Below, piece after piece: positions 1-7,620 of a stretch of 33,926 bases of DNA (the first letter of the stretch is position 1; each line of letters starts with the position of its first letter). The stretch is taken from contig NZ_BAUW01000044.1 in the NCBI RefSeq assembly GCF_000517385.1, positions 1-33,926 of the forward strand, written 5' to 3'. Position numbers and translations under genes: made by a program. Origin of the DNA: Mesobacillus boroniphilus JCM 21738. Its GTDB lineage: Bacteria; Bacillota; Bacilli; Bacillales; Cytobacillaceae. The notes below the pieces were generated by a model. That model saw only the letters and a list, made by a program, of their open reading frames with translations. It was not told the origin of the DNA and did no database searches.

Positions 1-27
1 CTCGAGGGGCTAGGCGCTGGAGCTAGA
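1..27 (+). repeat. 3' end of the interspersed repeat seen complete at 15746-15917
   Basis: These 27 bases match 15891-15917 with one difference (G instead of A at position 8). The window therefore begins inside a second copy of the 172-bp repeat, in the same orientation. The rest of this copy lies outside the window. Confidence 0.85.
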
Positions 28-46
28 TTAAGAATACTACATGTAG

Positions 47-55
47 TTATCCACA
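47..55 (+). promoter_or_regulatory. perfect DnaA-box match
   Basis: TTATCCACA matches the bacterial DnaA box consensus exactly. It is flanked by short inverted arms (TAGTT...AACTA). A single box can occur by chance, so a function is not established. Confidence 0.35.
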
Positions 56-86
56 ACTAAATAAATTTTATAGTTTCCTAACCAAT

Positions 87-113
87 AAAAAAAGGCGGGC
101 TGTTGTAGCCCGC
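87..113 (-). terminator. Rho-independent terminator
   Basis: The stem GCGGGCT (95-101) and AGCCCGC (107-113) encloses a 5-nt loop and is followed on the minus strand by a run of seven T. It lies about 100 nt after the stop of the TetR gene and is its likely terminator. The 100 nt in between show no coding sequence. Confidence 0.8.
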
Positions 114-213
114 TAAATCGTTTGAGGAGGTATGCCCTAATACAATGATATTCAGTTAGAGCTAAATTGAATGGACAGAAGCCTGTATTGATAAAAATAG
201 GCGGCTAATTTTA

Positions 214-1077
214 TCATTTCAGACCATAAAACTCTGCAACGGCCTCTCGGTAGACGTCCAGAGATTGTTCGTCCTTGAAGTTTGATAACATTCCCTGGAT
301 CACTGGAATCCGCGGCGAATCCCTTTCTACTTCACTTTCAAGCACATCCAGCGAAACATTCAAATCTTCGTTATTTTCAAGATTGGAAATCGAATGTTTC
401 ATCTGTTTGAGGATCGTTTTAATATCTTTGCCATCAGCAAGGAAGTATGCTTTTGTTTTATTAATAAGTTCTTTGACTTTTTCTTCGGAGGCTATTGGAT
501 TCTCTCTCTCCAGCCCATCCACAAGTGAGTCGACCCTTCTCAGAATATACCCCACTAATTCATCAATCTTGAAGCCGTCCGGATTGAATAGCAGCAGCTT
601 CATATATGAGTTAAAAAATCCCTCAAGCATGAGAGCTAAGTCCCAAAGATGCGGTTCAGCTTTCTCTCCGTATATAGCGCGCAGACTGTTTTGATAATAA
701 ACTTGCGCTTCATAATATTTGCGGAACATCAATTCCTTTACCTCTTCATTCAAAGGAATCGCCTGTTCCCTTGATTGCATGATGATAAATTCTTTATGTT
801 CAAGCATCGTATTGAATAACGCTGTAAGCTGCAAAGCGAATTTTTCTCTGGGAGACAGTTGTTCCTGTTCATACACTTCAAGCTTCTTTTCAATATAATC
901 AAAGTAATATTCAAGGATCGCGATCAACAACGCATCCTTTGATTTGAAGTATAAATAGAATGCACCCTTGGAAATTCCGCTTTCTGAAACAATTTCCTGG
1001 ATTGAGGTGGAAGCAAAACCTTTGGTCGCATAGAGCTTAATCGCTGCTTCAATTATCGCTTTTTCCTTTTCCTTCAC
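214..1077 (-). CDS. TetR/AcrR family transcriptional regulator
   Basis: About 287 residues. The N-terminal helix-turn-helix is typical of TetR regulators: residues 7-50 include AIIEAAIKLYATKGF, then TSIQEIVSESGISKG and FYLYFKSKDALL. The rest is a helical ligand-binding and dimerisation domain, and the protein is longer than most family members (about 190-200 residues). I start it at the GTG at 1077 because GGGGAGG lies just upstream; an ATG 51 nt further out has no ribosome site. The inverted repeat at 1114-1127 suggests autoregulation. It is a single gene ending at the terminator at 87-113. No target gene is adjacent in an obvious operon, so the ligand and regulon are unknown. Confidence 0.88.
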   Translation of the reverse strand: MKEKEKAIIEAAIKLYATKGFASTSIQEIVSESGISKGAFYLYFKSKDALLIAILEYYFDYIEKKLEVYEQEQLSPREKFALQLTALFNTMLEHKEFIIMQSREQAIPLNEEVKELMFRKYYEAQVYYQNSLRAIYGEKAEPHLWDLALMLEGFFNSYMKLLLFNPDGFKIDELVGYILRRVDSLVDGLERENPIASEEKVKELINKTKAYFLADGKDIKTILKQMKHSISNLENNEDLNVSLDVLESEVERDSPRIPVIQGMLSNFKDEQSLDVYREAVAEFYGLK

Positions 1078-1113
1078 CCTTAAGCCTCCCCAATTTTTAA
1101 AAATACGAATGAA

Positions 1114-1127
1114 TGACTGACTGGTCA
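1114..1127. promoter_or_regulatory. candidate TetR operator
   Basis: TGACTGACTGGTCA has arms TGAC and GTCA around six bases. It lies 37 bp upstream of the chosen TetR start codon. TetR-family repressors commonly bind such palindromes in their own promoters. The link to this regulator is inferred from position only. Confidence 0.45.
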
Positions 1128-1176
1128 TAGTTTGATTATCATACTCTATTATAGCTTATAACTATCTTCAATTCAG

Positions 1177-1204
1177 CAAAAAGACAGCCTCTCCTGGCTG
1201 TCTT
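1177..1204 (-). terminator. Rho-independent terminator of bcp
   Basis: The perfect 9-bp stem AAGACAGCC / GGCTGTCTT with a 6-nt loop is followed on the minus strand by TTTTT. It starts 4 nt after the bcp stop codon. Confidence 0.9.
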
Positions 1205-1208
1205 CAGA

Positions 1209-1676
1209 TTAAAGATTTTCTTTTATATATTGGAGGGCCTCTTCAACATGACCTTTCACTTTTACTTTTCGCCATTCCTTAACGAGATTGCCATTTTTAT
1301 CAATGATGAAGGTTGAACGTTCAATTCCCATGTATTCCTTGCCAAAGTTCTTTTTCAGCTTCCAAACTTCGTAATCCTCGGCAGTTTTATGATCTTCATC
1401 AGCCAAAAGCAGGAAAGGCAAACCGTGCTTTTCAATGAATTTTTCATGGCGATTGATTGGGTCCTGACTGACACCAAGCACGACAGCATTCACTCCTCCG
1501 AAACTCTCATGACGATCCCTGAAATCACACGCTTCCGCCGTGCAGCCAGGAGTCATATCCTTCGGGTAAAAATAAAGCACTACATTCTTTCCTGCAAAAT
1601 CAGAAAGCTTGACTGTTTCACCATTGCTGGCCGGCAGTTCAAATTCCGGGGCTTTTTCTCCAATTACTAATGCCAT
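1209..1676 (-). CDS. bcp: thioredoxin-dependent thiol peroxidase (Bcp/PrxQ-type peroxiredoxin)
   Basis: 155 residues, the usual length for the AhpC/TSA-family Bcp group (B. subtilis YgaF). These enzymes reduce hydrogen peroxide and organic hydroperoxides in the cytoplasm using thioredoxin. The active site is visible near residues 42-51: TPGCTAEAC carries the peroxidatic Cys and, five positions later, the resolving Cys of atypical 2-Cys PrxQ enzymes. A thioredoxin-like fold is indicated by NVVLYFYPKD before it and STFIIDKNG near residue 120. I start it at the ATG at 1676 because GGAGGG lies 8-13 nt upstream; a longer reading from 1757 would overlap the channel gene. B. subtilis also has this gene near gsaB. 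An inverted repeat covers the leader at 1688-1728. Confidence 0.95.
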   Translation of the reverse strand: MALVIGEKAPEFELPASNGETVKLSDFAGKNVVLYFYPKDMTPGCTAEACDFRDRHESFGGVNAVVLGVSQDPINRHEKFIEKHGLPFLLLADEDHKTAEDYEVWKLKKNFGKEYMGIERSTFIIDKNGNLVKEWRKVKVKGHVEEALQYIKENL

Positions 1677-1687
1677 TATGTATCCCT

Positions 1688-1728
1688 CCAAAATTAGGTC
1701 TATTATCTTTAGCCTATCTAATTTTTGG
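1688..1728 (-). promoter_or_regulatory. inverted repeat overlapping the bcp ribosome-binding site
   Basis: The arms CCAAAATTAG (1688-1697) and CTAATTTTTGG (1718-1728) can pair, with one bulged base. On the minus strand the downstream arm includes the first two G of the bcp Shine-Dalgarno. It could be an operator or a leader stem that masks the ribosome site. Confidence 0.35.
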
Positions 1729-1753
1729 TTTGAATACAAATCAAAGGAAAGCT

Positions 1754-2161
1754 TCATGATCGTTTTTGGTCAAACATGGCCCTCGTCACAAAGGCAGCTG
1801 GAATCGTGTAGCCAATAAGTGCTTCTAAAACAGCGATCGCCCTCCCTATTCCGACCGGTGCTATGTCGCCATACCCTACAGAAAAAAGCGTAATGGCACT
1901 GAAGTACAGGCTCGTGGACATCCTTTCGTAAGAGGAAACGCTGGGGCGCATGCTTATATCAGAAAGCACCCAAATACCCCTCAAATCCAGCAAATAATAA
2001 AGCAGCCCAAATCCAGCCATGACCGTCGCGTAGATTAGCGCCAGGGTGACGAAGTTCTCAAAGGAAACCTGTTTGCCTTTTATCTTGTGTGGGATGAATA
2101 ATGTCCGCAGACTAAAAAATATAGCTAAAATAATTAATATAACAGAAATGTAAAATTGCAT
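1754..2161 (-). CDS. two-TM potassium channel family protein
   Basis: About 135 residues with a hydrophobic N-terminal helix (residues 3-23), a second near 40-60, a pore region, and a last helix around 105-125. The pore carries LFSVGYGD, a good match to the TVGYGD potassium selectivity filter of the ion-channel-2 family. No cytoplasmic RCK/TrkA-N domain follows. The protein probably assembles as a tetramer for potassium flux. I chose the ATG at 2161, 7 nt after GAGG; an in-frame TTG at 2167 is possible. It lies 77 bp upstream of bcp on the same strand, and there is no terminator between them, so they may be cotranscribed. The direct repeats at 2283-2364 lie in its upstream region. Confidence 0.85.
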   Translation of the reverse strand: MQFYISVILIILAIFFSLRTLFIPHKIKGKQVSFENFVTLALIYATVMAGFGLLYYLLDLRGIWVLSDISMRPSVSSYERMSTSLYFSAITLFSVGYGDIAPVGIGRAIAVLEALIGYTIPAAFVTRAMFDQKRS

Positions 2162-2242
2162 GTTCAAGCCTCATTTCCTGCTTCTCGCTTCGCTTCTCTC
2201 CCTTCACTATACGCTGGTGAAATCAAGAGTATGCAAGCAAGT

Positions 2243-2260
2243 CCATATAGCGGGATATGG
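2243..2260. promoter_or_regulatory. palindrome upstream of the channel gene
   Basis: CCATAT and ATATGG flank six bases, about 80 bp upstream of the channel start codon. It is a possible operator; no binding protein is recognisable. Confidence 0.25.
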
Positions 2261-2282
2261 CCTAGAAAGTTACTACCCGTTC

Positions 2283-2364
2283 GAAGTTGCCACTTCTTTT
2301 GACAGCTTTTCTCCTTCTCCTTTCAAACCTGTCTGAAGTTCCCCTTACTTTTGACAGCTTTTCT
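2283..2364. repeat. direct repeat, two 30-bp copies with a 52-bp period
   Basis: Copies at 2283-2312 and 2335-2364 both begin GAAGTT and end with the identical CTTTTGACAGCTTTTCT; the middle bases differ. They sit between the channel gene and the terminator of the ABC-2 operon. Nothing coding is supported in 2162-2427. Confidence 0.75.
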
Positions 2365-2379
2365 AAACCTGAACTGGCA

Positions 2380-2414
2380 CAAAAAGACCGCAGCACGTTT
2401 ACGGCTGCGGTCTT
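2380..2414 (-). terminator. Rho-independent terminator of the ABC-2 operon
   Basis: The perfect 11-bp stem AAGACCGCAGC / GCTGCGGTCTT is followed on the minus strand by TTTTT. It begins 14 nt after the stop codon of the second permease. Confidence 0.92.
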
Positions 2415-2427
2415 GCTGGTTATATAT

Positions 2428-3211
2428 TCAGTTCCCTGCTCCCCGGTATCTTTTCACACCTTCATTCCAGATGAAAACAGACAGGCTGAAAAATACAAGC
2501 CCGATCACTGGTGTCAAAAAGGAGTAACCATACCACTCGTCACGTCCAAGGAAGTAAGCTGCCGGATAGACGCCGACGAAAGCGAAAGGCAAGATCCAGG
2601 TCAAGACAAACCGGATGACATTGTTATAAATATCCACAGGATAGCGTCCATAGTTGCCGATATTGTACATCATCGGCATGATTGAGGTCCGCGCATCGGC
2701 CCAGAAGCTGATGCAGGCGATCATCACGAATATACCGGCATATACTAGTACACCACCAAGAACGAACACAACGAACAACAGTGGGTCAGACCAGCTTACC
2801 TCAAGGCCAAGGCGGCTTCCGGCATAAAACATGACGGCCAGCCCGGTTACGGCCCCAAACAATGATTCAAGCTCCATCCTTTCAAGAATGATCTGGAACA
2901 GGCTGTGAATCGGCCTTGTCAGAATCCGGTCCAGCTCTCCTTTTACAATGTACCGTTCGTTGAAATCCCAAATATTGAAGAATGACGAAAAGAGGGCGTA
3001 CGGCACCAGGAAAAATCCATAAATAAAGATGATTTCATCACGGCTCCAGCCGTTAAGGAATTCGGTATGGTTAAAGACTACCAGGATAAAAACCAGGTTG
3101 ACGGCCTGGAACAATAAATCCGAAAAGATTTCAACCACCAAATCTGCGGTATTCAAGCCTAGTCTTCATATACTGGGCGACATACTGAAAAAACATGCTG
3201 ATGTAAAACAT
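2428..3211 (-). CDS. ABC-2 type transporter permease, second subunit (frame broken)
   Basis: About 261 residues, with six hydrophobic segments typical of ABC-2 membrane subunits (DUF990/ABC2_membrane_6-like). The true start is the ATG at 3211, 3 nt after the stop of the first permease and preceded by GGAGGG. The first 20 or so codons read MFYISMFFQYVAQYMKTR and continue in another frame at about 3145-3150 with ADLVVEIFSDLL. Two G/C bases appear to be missing in the CGCA there. An internal ATG at 3156 begins the longer uninterrupted frame but lacks the conserved N-terminus. It partners the first permease and the ATPase in an exporter of unknown substrate. Confidence 0.85.
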
Positions 3212-3214
3212 TCG

Positions 3215-4005
3215 TCACCCTCCCTGTATAATCAGTTGTTTTTTGGCAATGACCCAAAGAATCTGGATCGGGATCACTAATACCAACACCCAAGCAGCCT
3301 GGATTAAAATCCTTCAACTGCCTGGCTCCCAGTAAAGCCATTCGTAAAAATCATGCTTGGAATATAGCTGATCCCCTGGAATGGCAGGAATCCCATGACT
3401 TCCTGCGCCCAGCCGGGAAAAAAGCTGATCGGCAGCAGCAAGCCTGAAAACAGGTCAATCAGGACACGCTTGGCCCGGATAAGGCCTGTATTATTATATA
3501 GAAAGAACGTGGTGATTCCTGTCAGCAGATTCAATTGTGTGTTGATGAAAAAGCTTAGCACAATCGAAATCGCGAACAATCCCCATGTCGCAGCATCCGC
3601 TGAGAACTCCATAGGGAATATCAAGGTAACAATGACCATGCCGGGCACCGAGAAGAAGAACAGCCTGAAGATCCCTTCACCTAGTCCCTGCATCGTTTTC
3701 ATTCCGAGATAGTTATATGGCCTAATTAATTCAACTGCTACCTTGCCTTCCTTGATTTCCGCCGCCATTTCCCGGTCGATATTATTAAAATAAAATGCCC
3801 TGGCCATCCAGGCAACTGCCACATAGGTCGTCATTTGGATGGCACTCAGGCCTTCGATTTCACTTTTTCCGCCGTAAATCGCATTCCAGAGAAAGTAATA
3901 AGCCCCGATATTGATACTGTAGATCAAGATGCCTGTGTAGTAATTGGTCCTGTACGCCAGCATCATCAAAAATCGGATGCGGATCATTTCGATATATTTA
4001 TCCAT
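3215..4005 (-). CDS. ABC-2 type transporter permease, first subunit (frame broken near the end)
   Basis: About 263 residues and six predicted membrane helices, related to the second permease. The start at 4005 overlaps the last 8 bases of the ATPase gene, which indicates translational coupling. The frame runs to GFTGSQAVEG and then breaks near 3311. Adding one G to the GG there continues the protein as ILIQAAWVLVLVIPIQILW, a normal last membrane helix, to a TGA at 3215 just ahead of the next gene's ribosome site. Without the correction it would stop at 3304. Bacillus cereus-group genomes, as I recall, carry a similar three-gene ABC operon between gsaB and bcp. Substrate unknown. Confidence 0.85.
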
Positions 4006-5009
4006 GCTGCAACATCCCTTTATCGTAGATATTGCGGATGATTTCTTCCGTGGATGGCTCATTGATTTTTAAATCCCTGACCTTATAGGCTGCTACCGTA
4101 CGGGCGATCACCTGGGATACCGTTTCCTCATCATCGCCTGTCACCGCAGTGAAAATCTGTTTCCTTTCATCCAGCTCCCATTTGATATCAAGGTCTCCGG
4201 TTAAAGTTTCAAGATGGCTGATATCGGCCTTTTCAAGGAACTCAAAGCTGATTTCCTTTCCTTCGCCCCATTTCTCCTTCAGGCTTTTCAAAGCACCATC
4301 ATAAATGATATTTCCTTCATCAAGCATGATGACCCGCTCGCATAACGCTTCGATATCGGTAAGATCATGGGTCGTAAGCAGGATTGTCGTGTTGTATTTT
4401 TCATTGATTTCCTTCAAAAACTCCCTGATTTTCAATTTTACAAGGACATCCAAACCAATGGTCGGCTCATCCAGGAAAAGAAGTGGTGGATTATGGATCA
4501 AGGCGGCCGCAAGCTCACAGCGCATCCTCTGTCCTAGCGAAAGCTTCCTTACAGGCTTATCAAGCAAAGGCTCAAGATCAAGAGTTTTTATGACATGATC
4601 CATGTGCTCGTTATACTGGGCGTCTGAAACTTTATAAACTTTTTTCAGCAGGCGGAAAGATTCCTGGACGGCAATGTCCCACCAGAGCTGGGAACGCTGT
4701 CCGAATACGACGCCGATCGTCTGGACAAATCTTTCCCTTTCCTTATGAGGATTCATTCCGTTCACGATGACACTCCCGGAAGTTGGCGTCAGGATCCCTG
4801 TCAGCATTTTGATCGTCGTCGATTTCCCGGCTCCATTCTCACCGATGTAGCGACCATCTCTCCCTGTTTGACGTTAAAACTAATATCGTTTACCGCCGGT
4901 ACTATTTTATAATTGCGTGTAAAAAGGTCGCGGAATGCCCCCGATAAACCGGACCGGCTTGAATAAGCTTGAATTCCTTCCGCAGCCCGTTCACTTCAAT
5001 GGCGTTCAT
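3998..5009 (-). CDS. ABC-2 type transporter ATP-binding protein (two frame breaks near the N-terminus)
   Basis: About 337 residues when reconstructed. The start is the ATG at 5009 with AAAGGAGG 11-18 nt upstream: MNAIEVNGLRKEFK. One base is missing near 4968, after which the frame reads RSGLSGAFRDLFTRNYKIV, and one near 4851 inside V-(G)-Y-I-G. The Walker A motif GENGAGKST follows at once. The signature LSLGQRMR, Walker B LLFLDEPTIGLD and switch LLTTHD are all present. The C-terminal extension (residues from about 240) fits the COG4586 group. It energises the two [19 protein letters not shown]. Both breaks are repaired by one G each. Confidence 0.88.
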
Positions 5010-5039
5010 GATTATTTCCTCCTTTGGTCACTCAAACAG

Positions 5040-5062
5040 TTTAGCCAATCCTCACGGCTAAA
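5040..5062. promoter_or_regulatory. palindrome in the divergent promoter region of the ABC-2 operon and the DUF2071 gene
   Basis: TTTAGCC and GGCTAAA form perfect 7-bp arms around nine bases. It lies 31 bp upstream of the ABC operon start and 69 bp upstream of the divergent gene. On the minus strand it overlaps a possible -35/-10 pair (TTGTTT, 17 nt, TAAACT). It could be an operator controlling both directions. Confidence 0.4.
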
Positions 5063-5130
5063 ACAAATGCTATGCCTGATTACCCTTGGCTGTTCGAGGG
5101 TATTTTAACCGGAAAAAGGAGGAATGTTGA

Positions 5131-5871
5131 ATGAACAAGGAATTGCTGGTCCAAAGCCACCGTCCCTATCCTTTGCCAGATATGAACTGGATGATGACAC
5201 AGGAATGGCATCATACTTTATTTGTACACTGGCCAGTTCCCCTTTCTTCATTAAAAGAGCATGTTCCTCGAGAGCTGCAAATCGACACTTTTGAAGGCTG
5301 CGCCTGGATTGGGATTGTACCTTTCCAGGTCAAGAACACAAGAGGAAGGTTTACGCCATTGATTCCGGGCGTTAGTTCTTACCTGGAGGTAAATGTGAGG
5401 ACATATGTAAAATACGGCGGCAGGACAGGTGTCTATTTCTTTTCGCTGGATGCCAATCACTTGCTTGCAGTTCTGGGAGCAAAGGCAGTATTCGGCTTAA
5501 ATTATAAACAAGCAAACATCAGGTTTGAGGAACAGAACCACTTTGAGATGACTTCTACCCGTGTCCAAGCTTCTGCTGGTATCGCAAAAGTGGAGCTGCG
5601 ATATATACCAGAAACTCAGGTGTTCTTCGCAGAACCAGGGACATTGGAGCATTGGCTCACTGAAAGGTATTGTCTGTGGACAAAACGCGGCAGCAAACTC
5701 ATACGCGGAGACATCCATCACACAAGATGGGAACTCCAAAGGGCCCAGGCTGAGATATCACAGGAAATGCTCATTCCTTTTTTACATCAAGAGTATCTAA
5801 CACAGCAGCCCCTTCTGCATTACACAAAATACAAAAAGGCCTTTTTCTGGCCGCCAAAGCTCGAAAAGTAG
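5131..5871 (+). CDS. YqjF-like DUF2071 family protein
   Basis: 246 residues, intact. I recognise the DUF2071 family (B. subtilis YqjF), whose biochemical role is unknown. The N-terminal [16 protein letters not shown] and the run [18 protein letters not shown] are characteristic, as are Y-x-E-V-N-V-R-T-Y and GVYFFSLDA near residues 88-110. There is no signal peptide or membrane segment, so it is probably cytoplasmic. AAAGGAGG lies 9-16 nt before the ATG. It is divergent from the ABC-2 operon and 113 bp ahead of gsaB on the same strand, with no clear terminator between them. Confidence 0.85.
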   Translation: MNKELLVQSHRPYPLPDMNWMMTQEWHHTLFVHWPVPLSSLKEHVPRELQIDTFEGCAWIGIVPFQVKNTRGRFTPLIPGVSSYLEVNVRTYVKYGGRTGVYFFSLDANHLLAVLGAKAVFGLNYKQANIRFEEQNHFEMTSTRVQASAGIAKVELRYIPETQVFFAEPGTLEHWLTERYCLWTKRGSKLIRGDIHHTRWELQRAQAEISQEMLIPFLHQEYLTQQPLLHYTKYKKAFFWPPKLEK

Positions 5872-5984
5872 TTCACAGCTTTTCAAGTTTTTTATTCTCT
5901 GAAAATGAACGAAAAGTGAAACAATCTGTAAAAATAAGAAAAAATGATAAAATAGAAAAGCAGTTACATATAGGAGGTTTTACG

Positions 5985-7279
5985 ATGCAAAGAACGAATT
6001 CTGAGCGACTACATAGCGAAGCTCTTGAACATATCGTAGGCGGTGTCAATAGTCCATCCCGTTCGTATAAGGCGGTCGGCGGCGGAGCACCTATCGTGAT
6101 GGAGCGTGCCAGGGTGCCTACTTCTGGGATGTGGACGGCAATCAATATATTGATTATTTAGCAGCATATGGCCCAATCATTACTGGTCATGCTCACCCAC
6201 ATATTACAGAAGCAATCAAAAGGGCCGCTGAGACCGGCGTCCTTTACGGAACACCGACTCCGCATGAAGTCAAATTCGCCAAAATGCTGAAGGAAGCAAT
6301 GCCGGCACTTGATAAAGTGCGCTTTGTCAACTCTGGTACAGAGGCAGTGATGACGACGATTCGTGTGGCGCGTGCCTACACAGGACGGGATAAAATCATC
6401 AAATTCGCAGGCTGCTACCATGGCCATTCTGATTTGGTACTAGTTGCAGCGGGCTCTGGACCATCTACACTTGGAACTCCAGACTCAGCGGGTGTCCCAA
6501 AAAGCATCGCCCAGGAGGTCATCACAGTACCATTCAATGATATTGAACCATTTAAGGAAGCTCTTGAAAAATGGGGCGGCCAGATCGCAGCTGTTTTAGT
6601 GGAGCCGATTGTCGGCAACTTCGGAATCGTTGAGCCTAAACCCGGCTTTTTAGAAGAAGTGAAGGAGCTTACCCATCAGGCTGGCTCGCTGATCATTTTC
6701 GATGAAGTCATCACTGCTTTCCGTTTTATGTATGGTGGAGCACAAGACATGCTGGGTATTACTCCAGATTTGACAGCTATGGGCAAAATCATTGGCGGCG
6801 GCCTTCCTATCGGCGCTTACGGCGGACGTGCAGAAGTCATGGAAAAGGTTGCACCACTTGGGCCTGCTTATCAGGCTGGAACGATGGCTGGAAACCCGGC
6901 TTCCATTCTTTCAGGCATCGCTTGCCTTGAGGTCCTTAAACAGGATGGTGTCTATGAGTATCTCGACCAGCTCGGCGCGATGCTTGAGGAAGGTATCACC
7001 ACTTCAGCAAGCAAGCATGGCATCCCTATTACGATTAATCGCCTTAAAGGTGCCCTGACCATCTATTTTACAACCGAAAAAATCGAGAATTATGAGCAGG
7101 CAGAAAACACTGATGGTGAAATGTTCGCCCGCTTCTTCAATCTGATGCTTGAGCAAGGAATCAACCTCGCACCTTCAAAATATGAAGCTTGGTTCGTGAC
7201 CATCGCCCATTCCCAGGAAGATATCGAAGCAACCCTGCATGCAGTTGACCAGGCATTTTATTCAATGGCTAATGAATAA
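5985..7279 (+). CDS. hemL: glutamate-1-semialdehyde 2,1-aminomutase (frame broken near codon 43)
   Basis: About 431 residues, matching B. subtilis GsaB/HemL. It converts glutamate-1-semialdehyde to 5-aminolevulinate with pyridoxal phosphate, the C5 route to haem. The start is supported by ATAGGAGG. The N-terminus ends MERAR and resumes in the next frame as [14 protein letters not shown]; one G is missing from the GGG at 6112-6114. The PLP motifs are clear: [12 protein letters not shown], the FDEVITAFR aspartate motif, and [18 protein letters not shown] with the Schiff-base lysine. It ends in a terminator at 7299-7330. The neighbourhood (ygaE, bcp) makes it the gsaB paralogue rather than the hem-operon hemL. 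Confidence 0.93.
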
Positions 7280-7298
7280 ATATACAAATCTTTATACA

Positions 7299-7330
7299 TA
7301 ACAGGTGTCAGTTTGGCGCCTGTTATTTTT
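7299..7330 (+). terminator. Rho-independent terminator of gsaB/hemL
   Basis: The arms ATAACAGG (7299-7306) and CCTGTTAT (7319-7326) form a stem followed by a T run. Confidence 0.75.
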
Positions 7331-7620
7331 ATCACTCAAAATGAAACCGTTTACATTCTAAGGTGTATTTTATTACTATCTTTATTTTTGTAATAATCCT
7401 CCATCCAAATCAGTGTATAATTAATTGATTTCTGAAAATTCTTATGATATGATTGCTATTAATATTTTAAAATTCGCCATTCAAGTGGCTGCTTAAAATC
7501 CCTGCTTTAAATTCCCGTCTTAGAGTTACACCCTCATGTACCAAGCTATCAAACAACAAATCATAGATTATTTTTTCAGGAGGTGAAACGGCTTAAAAGA
7601 CCCTTTATAAGCCGATTTTT
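7331..7620 (+). promoter_or_regulatory. leader of the glutamate synthase gene with a hairpin between Shine-Dalgarno and start codon
   Basis: No gene is visible in this stretch. A TATAAT lies at 7416-7421 without a convincing -35. Near the end, AGGAGGTGA (about 7578-7586) is followed by the stem CGGCTTA...TAAGCCG (7589-7614, extended inside by AAAG/CTTT), then ATTTTT and the ATG at 7621. With the stem folded, the ribosome site sits about 10 nt from the ATG. The stem plus T run could also act as an attenuator. A 13-codon frame from GTG at 7583 ends in a TGA that overlaps the ATG. Confidence 0.5.

Noticed and set aside
121..138. Start of a gene at GAGGAGGTATG
   Set aside because: The ribosome-like sequence is only one base from the ATG, and the frame stops after two codons (ATG CCC TAA).
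2287..2685. 132-codon frame on the plus strand
   Set aside because: It runs through the direct repeats and terminator and lies antisense to the permease gene; no ribosome site.
5985..6161. Truncated hemL pseudogene
   Set aside because: Adding one G at 6112-6114 joins it perfectly to the rest of the enzyme, in line with the errors elsewhere in the window.
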